The position numbers were made by a program, and so were the translations under genes. A DNA stretch of 11,151 bases from Comamonadaceae bacterium. GTDB lineage: Bacteria > Pseudomonadota > Gammaproteobacteria > Burkholderiales > Burkholderiaceae_C. This document shows positions 1 to 5,501 of this stretch, piece after piece (within the stretch, counting starts at the first letter, position 1; each line of letters opens with the position of its first letter). The stretch lies in contig CANBRV010000054.1 of NCBI GenBank assembly GCA_947372005.1, positions 1 through 11,151 of the forward strand, read 5' to 3'. A model generated the notes under the pieces. That model saw only the letters and a list, made by a program, of their open reading frames with translations. It ran no database searches and had not been told where the DNA came from.

Positions 1-767
1 GTCACAAAACGCACGGGCGTCGGGATTCGCGCCAGCTCGGTGTGATCGGGCGCGAGCTTCAAGATAGCCTGTCCTTCCATCAAGCACACGTAGTAGTTGC
101 CATCCGCATCCATCGCTGCGCCATCGGGTCTACCGCCGTAAACAACTTCTTCACCTTTGCGAGGGAAATTTTTTAGCACACGTCGGTTTGTCAGCCTATT
201 GCTTGTTGCATCCCAATCAAAAATGGAAAGTACATGGTTAAAGGAGTCTGACCAATACATGGTTTTGCTATCTTTTGACCAAGCCAAGCCATTCGGAATG
301 CTAGCGCCACTGGCCTGCACATCAATGTGGACGTGGCCTGCACGAAGATCTAAGCTGTAGAGCGTGCCTATTTTGGACGCCCTTTGCTCCATCGGCTCAA
401 TCATGGTGCCACACCAAAAACGCCCCTCGGGATCGCATCGACCATCGTTAAAGCGCATGATTTTGGGGTCATAGTCCAAATGCCCTGTGCCTGTTGTTGC
501 CAAGGGCGTGATCTTGCCGCCCCACGCTTTGCCACGGTAAAAACCATCGCGCAGGGCGATAACCAGGCCGCCACTTTTGGCTGGCGCAATGCAGCAAGGT
601 TCTTGGGGCATTTCCCACGATTCCTGTACACCTGTCGCCACATGCAACCTGTGAATCTTGAACCCCAGTATGTCTACCCAGTACAAACGCTCTTCATCAG
701 GATGCCAAAACGGCGACTCGCCCAAAATACTGTGCTGCTTTGTCAGCTTTGTCCAGTCTTGATTCAT
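1..767 (-). CDS. SMP-30/gluconolactonase/LRE-family lactonase (3' end beyond window)
   Basis: This gene encodes a six-bladed beta-propeller lactonase of the SMP-30/gluconolactonase family, which hydrolyses sugar-acid or related lactones using one divalent metal. The frame stays open for 255 codons and runs off the left edge; the family is usually about 290-300 residues, so only a short C-terminal part is missing. Family signatures are clear: GESPFWHP near residue 16, RFNDGRCDPEGRFWCG around 105-118, SIPNGLAWS around 156-164 and RPDGAAMD around 213-220. The expected metal or substrate residues are present as E17, N107, N159 and D215. The start is ATG at 767-765. It overlaps the mutarotase stop as ATGA and has a GGAG Shine-Dalgarno five bases upstream. 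There is no signal peptide, so it is probably cytoplasmic. With the mutarotase just upstream it fits oxidative handling of a cyclic sugar or polyol; the substrate is unknown. Confidence 0.92.
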   Translation of the reverse strand, partial: MNQDWTKLTKQHSILGESPFWHPDEERLYWVDILGFKIHRLHVATGVQESWEMPQEPCCIAPAKSGGLVIALRDGFYRGKAWGGKITPLATTGTGHLDYDPKIMRFNDGRCDPEGRFWCGTMIEPMEQRASKIGTLYSLDLRAGHVHIDVQASGASIPNGLAWSKDSKTMYWSDSFNHVLSIFDWDATSNRLTNRRVLKNFPRKGEEVVYGGRPDGAAMDADGNYYVCLMEGQAILKLAPDHTELARIPTPVRFV

Positions 768-1621
768 GCGTTCTCCACATTGATACTCATCTGCGCACTA
801 AACGTCTCGCCACTAGCCAACACACGCACACCCAACCGCTCAAGCTCAGCCGCGCTTGCTGCGCCTAAATTGATGGCATTATTGGCATGACTAACTGGCT
901 CAATCGCCACAAAGTCTTTGCTTGGGTTGGTATAGGCAATCAGTCTTGGCAAGTTCGATTCGATTCGAGTGCGTATCAGCGAATCACTTAGCAAAGCCAT
1001 ACCTGTCCAGCCTTCAAAGCAATGGTCGATGTCTAAATCGGCACAGGGCGAGGCCAGTCCCGATGCGGGCTTCAGCTTTGCTGGCAGCGAGAGCGTGTCA
1101 AACGCGATCTGCGCGTCTACACGCTTGGCAAAGTAGGGATGCCAGCCAAGCCCCACGGGCGCAGGGCTTGGCACTTGATTAGTAATGGAGAGCGTCATGG
1201 TGAGTGCGCTGCCATCCAGTTTGAACACTTGCGACACATCAAAGGCGAAAGGCCATGCCGCGTCAGCCTTGTGCTCGTACGACAACATCGCAAAATCATC
1301 GCTGCTATCCAGTACCTCCCACGATCTTTGCCACGCCACGCCGTGCATGGCGTGCTCTTCTGTAGCTCCCATTTTGATGAGCGGATGATCCGTTCCTTGC
1401 CACTGCAACTGAGCCTTAGCCACGCGATTTGAAAATGGCACCATCGGGAAGCAGCCCATATCACGAACCGTGTGAATCACCGCTGGTGGCGCTCGCAACA
1501 CAGAAACATTGCCCGCTAGGCCACAGTAGATAAGGCTTTCAAGAGAGCCGCCCAAATCAGGACGGATAACAGCGCGTAGGCTACCGCGCGCGAGTGTGAT
1601 GGCAGCAGATGGAGTGCTCAT
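764..1621 (-). CDS. Aldose 1-epimerase (galactose mutarotase-like)
   Basis: This 285-residue protein belongs to the aldose 1-epimerase / GalM-like fold and should interconvert the alpha and beta anomers of a free sugar. The typical motifs are in order: FPMVPFSNRVA at about 58-68 (substrate-binding N65 and R66), HAMHGVAW at 90-97, GLGWHPYF at 157-164 and IEPVSHANNAIN at 240-251. H161 sits where the catalytic acid His is expected and E241 where the catalytic Glu base is expected. I chose ATG 1621-1619 over a longer in-frame extension to 1696. It gives an ATGA overlap with the MFS stop, as at the neighbouring junctions, and the extra 25 residues resemble no part of the family. No strong Shine-Dalgarno precedes it, so translation is probably coupled to the transporter gene. 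It overlaps the downstream lactonase by four bases. The sugar specificity is not readable; it is divergent from E. coli GalM. Confidence 0.9.
   Translation of the reverse strand: MSTPSAAITLARGSLRAVIRPDLGGSLESLIYCGLAGNVSVLRAPPAVIHTVRDMGCFPMVPFSNRVAKAQLQWQGTDHPLIKMGATEEHAMHGVAWQRSWEVLDSSDDFAMLSYEHKADAAWPFAFDVSQVFKLDGSALTMTLSITNQVPSPAPVGLGWHPYFAKRVDAQIAFDTLSLPAKLKPASGLASPCADLDIDHCFEGWTGMALLSDSLIRTRIESNLPRLIAYTNPSKDFVAIEPVSHANNAINLGAASAAELERLGVRVLASGETFSAQMSINVENA
773..776 (-). promoter_or_regulatory. Shine-Dalgarno GGAG of the lactonase gene
   Basis: On the minus strand GGAG lies five bases before ATG 767-765, inside the end of the mutarotase gene. It decides the lactonase start and supports the ATGA overlap at 764-767. 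Confidence 0.6.
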
Positions 1622-2838
1622 GTCGACATTGTCGCTTGCATCCTGCGCGTCAAAAGTACCAAAGTCGCACCGCAAAAAAGAATGGTCAACGTCCATGGCC
1701 AGACGCCGTAGGTGTGCTCGACATTCACAAAACTGGCTGCGGTTTGGCTAATAGCAAACGCGAACACCATCATGGTCAAACCAGACCAAGCCGCGGCCCG
1801 CCCTGCCATGTGAGGAAAATCAGCCACGGCACCCGTCATGGCGCACGATTGCAGCATTCCATGCCCCAATTGAAAGGTGTAATGCCCAAGTAACAAAAAG
1901 ACTGGCAAAGGAATGGCAACCTTATTTGCCGCAAGCAATCCCATACCCACCAGTTGAATACAAGCGCCGCCAAGGCTTAAAGTCGCCCCCAGCATGGCGA
2001 TTCGAATAGGTGTGTGTGATTTGAGCAAACGTTTACAAATCAGGTTGCTCGTCACAAACACACATGCTGCCCCCACCAATACCCAGCTATATTGGCTTGG
2101 ACTCCAGCCGTACAAGCCAATAAAAATATGTGAAGTGATGGTTAAAAATGTAAATACACCAGAAATAGTGAATGCAGCAGCCAATGTCCATAAACGGAAA
2201 TGACGGTTTTTCCATAACGTAGTGACCAAAGTCCATCCACGCGTAGGCAGCAGCGTCTCAGTTTGACTCGATGCAGTCTCTGGAAAGCGCCATGCCACCC
2301 AAGCCAGCAAAAGCGCGCCATAAAGCGTCATAACCGCTAACGTCACACGCCAACCACCATGTGTAGCCAGCCAGCCACCAACGAGTGGACAGAGCACAAC
2401 GATCACCCCCATTCGGATAAATATTTGCGACATTGCCCTCGGCGCCTCCTCAGCCGAAAAGCTATCGCGCAGCGCTGCCCGAGCGGCAACCACAATCGTT
2501 GCCACAGAAAATCCTTGAACTGCCCGTAAGACCAGTAGCCAAACTAAGCTGGGTGCAAAAGTGCAGCCCAAGCCGCACAGCACATACACCATCAAACTAG
2601 CCAAGAGACTGCGACGGCGACCATACCGATCTACCCAATGCCCGCCCATCACTTGCCCCACGCCATAAAACAGCGTAAAAAATGTCAAGGTACTTGTACT
2701 GGCAAAAGTGACGCCCCAAAGCGCAGCTTCGGGCAAACTTTTTGCCAAATCGGGCATGGCGGGCAAGTACATGTCAGTTGCAATCGGCTGCGCACCAATG
2801 ACCAAAGCCAACAAAAAAACAACCGCATTACTGTTCAA
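1618..2838 (-). CDS. MFS transporter, Bcr/CflA (DHA1) drug-efflux type
   Basis: This 406-residue integral membrane protein has about 12 predicted hydrophobic segments and clear major facilitator hallmarks. TM1 carries PIATDMYLPAMP (18-29), the characteristic Bcr/CflA N-terminal signature. Motif A is GHWVDRYGRRRSLL around 66-79. RAVQGF (105-110) and an Arg-Asp pair (R124, D125) in the TM4 region fit proton-coupled drug antiporters, and HMAGRAAAWSGL (343-354) resembles the Bcr/CflA C-half signature. Known members export drugs, bicyclomycin or sulfonamides, and some export metabolites; its place in a catabolic operon suggests transport of a pathway compound, which is inference. The chosen start is TTG 2838-2836, with a purine-rich AAAGAG upstream. 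It is the first plausible start after an in-frame TGA and gives a normal short N-terminus. It lies nine bases after the M23 gene and overlaps the mutarotase by four. Confidence 0.92.
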   Translation of the reverse strand: MNSNAVVFLLALVIGAQPIATDMYLPAMPDLAKSLPEAALWGVTFASTSTLTFFTLFYGVGQVMGGHWVDRYGRRRSLLASLMVYVLCGLGCTFAPSLVWLLVLRAVQGFSVATIVVAARAALRDSFSAEEAPRAMSQIFIRMGVIVVLCPLVGGWLATHGGWRVTLAVMTLYGALLLAWVAWRFPETASSQTETLLPTRGWTLVTTLWKNRHFRLWTLAAAFTISGVFTFLTITSHIFIGLYGWSPSQYSWVLVGAACVFVTSNLICKRLLKSHTPIRIAMLGATLSLGGACIQLVGMGLLAANKVAIPLPVFLLLGHYTFQLGHGMLQSCAMTGAVADFPHMAGRAAAWSGLTMMVFAFAISQTAASFVNVEHTYGVWPWTLTILFCGATLVLLTRRMQATMST

Positions 2839-2847
2839 TATGCTCTT

Positions 2848-3651
2848 TCATAGCAAGGATTCGCAGCGCATAGGGAAAGTGAAGCCCGTTAGTAATTTTT
2901 TTTCAGCCCAATTTTTATCACCGTAATCGAATGATGAAATCCACTTGGGGAAATAAGAAGGTAAAACCCTCACATGCATAAAGGAATCCATAGGGAATAA
3001 AAAGAGATTAGGGCTAGCTGGCTCTGTAGCATGCAAGCTTTCAAAATTGCTATTGAATTCATCTGCTGAACGCGTCACAACTCCAAAATGCAAGTGCGCC
3101 CCCTCGCTGCCGACGCCTGACCCCGTGCCGCCAGAGCGTCCAATCAACTCTCCGCGTTGCACTTGACGACCTTTTTGCACGGCACGCTCAATCAAATGAG
3201 CGCTGTAAGAATAAATTTGATTGCTATCTCTATCTTGCCCGTGATAAATCCAGATCACATTTCCACTTACAGGCTGATAAAGGCTTGCAATAATAATGCC
3301 GGGGGCTGGTGCAATGACTGGCGTCCCAATTTTTGCGGCCATATCAAAGCCACTGTGCGCATCGTTACTGTTGTTGCGTCTCCTACCATTGATAGCAAAC
3401 TCATCTTTGTACCACGACAAAATTGGCGCACAAGACTCACTAATAGGCCCCTTAATGTGTGCAAGCGCAATAGATTCAATATTGACTACAGCCGGTGCTT
3501 TTGATTTTTGTACAACTGGAGCCTGAACAACTCTTTGCGCTGTTTGCGTTGTATTAGCAGACGGAAAAGAAGGCAACGGCGTCGGAGGAGGCACCTCAGC
3601 ACAACCTACTACGAGCAGCAGGCAGCTCATAAGCACAAATGTAATTTTCAC
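2848..3651 (-). CDS. M23 (LytM) family peptidoglycan endopeptidase, lipoprotein
   Basis: This is a 267-residue zinc metallopeptidase of the M23/LytM family, expected to cut peptide cross-links in peptidoglycan. The N-terminus is a lipoprotein signal: Lys2, a hydrophobic core, then a VVGC lipobox at 14-17 with Cys17 as the lipidated residue. Residue +2 is Ala, which in enterobacteria would send it to the outer membrane. A Pro/Ala/Gln-rich linker (about 18-56) precedes the peptidase domain. The zinc and catalytic set looks intact: H99 and D103 in HSGFDMAA, H152 in YSYSAHL, and H186/H188 in HLHFG. No LysM domain is seen, so it is not a standard NlpD. The start is GTG 3651-3649, sharing one base with the previous gene's stop (TAGTG); the next Met (residue 8) would remove the positive n-region. 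A cell-wall enzyme inside a catabolic operon is unexpected. Confidence 0.93.
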   Translation of the reverse strand: MKITFVLMSCLLLVVGCAEVPPPTPLPSFPSANTTQTAQRVVQAPVVQKSKAPAVVNIESIALAHIKGPISESCAPILSWYKDEFAINGRRRNNSNDAHSGFDMAAKIGTPVIAPAPGIIIASLYQPVSGNVIWIYHGQDRDSNQIYSYSAHLIERAVQKGRQVQRGELIGRSGGTGSGVGSEGAHLHFGVVTRSADEFNSNFESLHATEPASPNLFLFPMDSFMHVRVLPSYFPKWISSFDYGDKNWAEKKLLTGFTFPMRCESLL

Positions 3652-4544
3652 TATCTTGTTCTCAATCTCATTTGGTTAGCGACTGGTGTAGAGCGCTTTA
3701 GTACATGCTCTGCCAGCCAAACAGCACTTTTTTTAGCACGCTCTGCAACAAAAGGCAGAGGCATGTTTTGGTAGTCATCGTTAAACACCTCAAAACTGTA
3801 GTCGCCCGTATAGCCCAACTTGTCAATACGCCTCACGATGTCGATTAAGTCATCGTTATGCACACCTTCACCGGGGAACACTCGGTAGGTTCGGGCCGTG
3901 ACCATGCGCTCCTCAAAAGTTTTGGTTTCTTGCCATAAGAAATCGGCTAATTGCACCAAGTAAATTTTGTCTGGATCAATAAATTCGATTTCATCCAGCG
4001 GCGTCTTGGCAGCCAAAATGTGAAATGAGTCTAGGCAAGTACCGAGGTTGGGCATATCCGCTCGGCAAATCACATCCCAAGCGGTGTGATATTCGTTAAT
4101 CGTCTTACCCCACGAAAGCCCCTCGTAGGCAATCTTGAGCCCCATGGGCAATGCCAGCATGGCCAGCTTACGCAAATCAGCGGCAATTTTGTCCAAATCG
4201 CTAGTCGCATGAGCCGATGTGGACGAGCAACAGAGTAAAAACTTAGCGTCCAAACTTTTCGCCATTTGGAGCATCGATTTGGCAATATCGATCTTGTACT
4301 CATGCAAATGACCCGACAGCCCCTCAAAGTCTCGAAGTACTTGGAATCCTGTCACGCGCAATCTACTATTTTTGACAGCGGCAATAGCCGTCTCTATACC
4401 TGCCGGATGCCCCACGATATCGTTAGCTTTCAGCATAATCTGCGTAAAGCCTGCATCTAACGTCGCCTTTAGTTTCGCTTCTAGCGTCCCCGCAAAGGTA
4501 ATAGTGTCAACACCAAATTCTTCAAAATGAGGTTCAATCTTCAT
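3651..4544 (-). CDS. Sugar phosphate isomerase/epimerase-fold protein, 3-dehydroshikimate dehydratase (QuiC N-domain)-like
   Basis: This 297-residue protein has the xylose-isomerase-like / AP endonuclease 2 TIM-barrel fold. Its motifs match the N-terminal domain of QuiC1-type 3-dehydroshikimate dehydratases, which convert 3-dehydroshikimate to protocatechuate in quinate/shikimate breakdown. These are FQVLRDFEG (67-75), YEGLSWG (140-146), CLDSFHI (170-176), LVQLAD (196-201), YRVFPGEG (220-227) and SFEVFND (250-256). The four metal ligands expected for the fold are present: E141, D172, Q198 and E252, with H175, R71 and R221 as likely active-site residues. I chose ATG 4544-4542, seven bases after the previous stop; a TTG at 4577 would add 11 residues but overlap that gene. 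No clear Shine-Dalgarno is visible, so coupling is likely. An isomerase or epimerase for another sugar or polyol (IolE- or Hyi-like) is the main alternative. The match to QuiC is from memory of its motifs, not from a search. Confidence 0.82.
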   Translation of the reverse strand: MKIEPHFEEFGVDTITFAGTLEAKLKATLDAGFTQIMLKANDIVGHPAGIETAIAAVKNSRLRVTGFQVLRDFEGLSGHLHEYKIDIAKSMLQMAKSLDAKFLLCCSSTSAHATSDLDKIAADLRKLAMLALPMGLKIAYEGLSWGKTINEYHTAWDVICRADMPNLGTCLDSFHILAAKTPLDEIEFIDPDKIYLVQLADFLWQETKTFEERMVTARTYRVFPGEGVHNDDLIDIVRRIDKLGYTGDYSFEVFNDDYQNMPLPFVAERAKKSAVWLAEHVLKRSTPVANQMRLRTR

Positions 4545-4551
4545 AAGGGGA

Positions 4552-5445
4552 TTACTTTGTGCTTTGCACAAGCTCAAACATCACTGAGCCCAAATAGGTT
4601 TTGGTAATCGCCCCGCGGGCCTCGGCGTGCACCTCATTCGACTCTACAAACTCAACACCCAAAGCTCGGAGCGCCTTAACAGCGACGATCACATCCGGTA
4701 CACCAAGACCAATGCGCTGCAATTTTTCGTCACTGTCAATTTCCATAACATCGGGCTCAACCAATTGCCACATAAAGCCTTGACCCGCTTTGATAGATGG
4801 CGCATTCAAAAGCTTCCCTTTGGGCATGATGCCAAAGCGCTCTTCATCAGGCACAAGCTGAAAACCCAAGAGCGCTTCATAAAACTCAATCCAATCAAAA
4901 TTGCGCTCTGAGCCAATGTATTGAACTGCGCCAAAGAAATGAATCCCCGCAGTCGCAGCAGGATGTGCATCGACCCCTGGGATGGGCACAAAGTCGACGT
5001 CATAAATCGAAAACTCGTTATAGCGATCTACAAAATAGATGCGGCTGTCGCCAACGCCGTGAATAGCTGGGATATTGAGCTCCATGACTTCACTGCTTGT
5101 CGGTACGGCCCATGCCCCGCGCTCGATTGCATAAGCAAAAGCACTGCGGGCGTCACGCACTCTGAGGGCAATAGCCGAAATACTAGGTTGACTCTCTCCG
5201 CGTGTGTCGGCGGGATTCGCATTCACCACAATATTCATCTGCCCTTGGCGATAAAGCGTTACTTCGCGCGAGCGATGCCGCGCTACTGGCTTAAAGCCCA
5301 TCATCTCCAGCACCTGTCCTAATGCCTGCGGCTTGTTCGTGGTGTATTCAATAAACTCAATACCATCCAAACCAATTGGGTTGGATGCATCACTAAACGA
5401 TGCCTGCAGAGGCTCACGCTGCTGCTTAAGGAGAAGATCACTCAT
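4552..5445 (-). CDS. HPPD-like VOC protein with degenerate catalytic domain
   Basis: This 297-residue protein has two vicinal-oxygen-chelate modules related to 4-hydroxyphenylpyruvate dioxygenase (HPPD) and to the C-terminal half of QuiC1. The N-terminal half is strikingly HPPD-like: NPIGLDGIEFIEY (22-34), HRSREVTLYRQG (57-68), MELNIPAIHGVG (121-132) and SIYDVDFVPIPGVD (146-159). In the C-terminal half H169 (GIHFFGAV) and E291 (MFELVQ) align with the first and third HPPD metal ligands. The second His position, in LQRIGLG, is Arg244. The protein is about 55-60 residues shorter than a typical HPPD: a segment before the last strand and the C-terminal gating helix are missing. Homogentisate-forming activity is therefore unlikely. 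The start ATG 5445 has an AGGA seven bases upstream. It leads the operon and precedes the QuiC-like barrel gene by seven bases, suggesting a partner or regulatory subunit (inference). Confidence 0.85.
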   Translation of the reverse strand: MSDLLLKQQREPLQASFSDASNPIGLDGIEFIEYTTNKPQALGQVLEMMGFKPVARHRSREVTLYRQGQMNIVVNANPADTRGESQPSISAIALRVRDARSAFAYAIERGAWAVPTSSEVMELNIPAIHGVGDSRIYFVDRYNEFSIYDVDFVPIPGVDAHPAATAGIHFFGAVQYIGSERNFDWIEFYEALLGFQLVPDEERFGIMPKGKLLNAPSIKAGQGFMWQLVEPDVMEIDSDEKLQRIGLGVPDVIVAVKALRALGVEFVESNEVHAEARGAITKTYLGSVMFELVQSTK

Positions 5446-5452
5446 ATCAATG

Positions 5453-5456
5453 TCCT
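5453..5456 (-). promoter_or_regulatory. Shine-Dalgarno AGGA of the HPPD-like gene
   Basis: On the minus strand AGGA stands seven bases before ATG 5445-5443. It fixes the start of the first gene of the six-gene run and suggests independent initiation rather than coupling to the helicase gene. Confidence 0.6.
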
Positions 5457-5468
5457 AAAAAGGCTGCT

Positions 5469-5500
5469 CTATGTTCTATTTTGAACCGAAAAGTACATAG
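5469..5500. repeat. Imperfect inverted repeat (CTATGT ... ACATAG)
   Basis: The arms CTATGT (5469-5474) and ACATAG (5495-5500) are perfect reverse complements. Inside them is a weaker TTTT/AAAA pairing offset by a few bases around a GAACCG centre. The dyad starts just downstream of the AddA-like stop codon and ends 23 bases before the HPPD-like start. It could be an operator for a regulator of the catabolic operon or a weak hairpin after the helicase gene. As a terminator it is poor: the stem is AT-rich and the nearest T run is about 12 bases beyond it. Confidence 0.35.
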
Positions 5501-5501
5501 C

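Larger units (their letters stand above)
5446..5501 (-). promoter_or_regulatory. Intergenic leader of the catabolic operon
   Basis: This is the only inter-gene gap over ten bases inside the window. It separates the AddA-like stop from the HPPD-like start and is AT-rich compared with its flanks. It is the natural place for a promoter and operator of the six-gene run. I see no convincing -35/-10 pair: the best candidates match the consensus at only about half the positions. Read-through from the helicase gene remains possible. An imperfect dyad and a Shine-Dalgarno inside it are listed separately. Confidence 0.35.

Noticed and set aside
384..890. Plus-strand open frame of 168 codons opposite the lactonase and mutarotase genes.
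   Set aside because: It lies antisense to two genes with clear family motifs, its product shows no domain or sensible composition, and it has no good start context.
1622..1696. Longer mutarotase beginning at 1696.
   Set aside because: The extra 25 residues come from reading the transporter's last coding stretch in another frame; ATG 1621 gives the ATGA overlap and a normal family length.
4545..4577. Upstream TTG start for the QuiC-like gene, adding 11 residues.
   Set aside because: It would overlap the end of the HPPD-like gene with a rare start codon, and the added residues do not resemble the family N-terminus; ATG 4544 fits better.
4921..5322. Plus-strand open frame of 133 codons opposite the HPPD-like gene.
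   Set aside because: The minus-strand frame carries clear HPPD motifs over the same bases; the plus-strand product resembles nothing.
5469..5500. Rho-independent terminator after the AddA-like gene.
   Set aside because: The stem is AT-rich and imperfect and is not followed directly by a T run.
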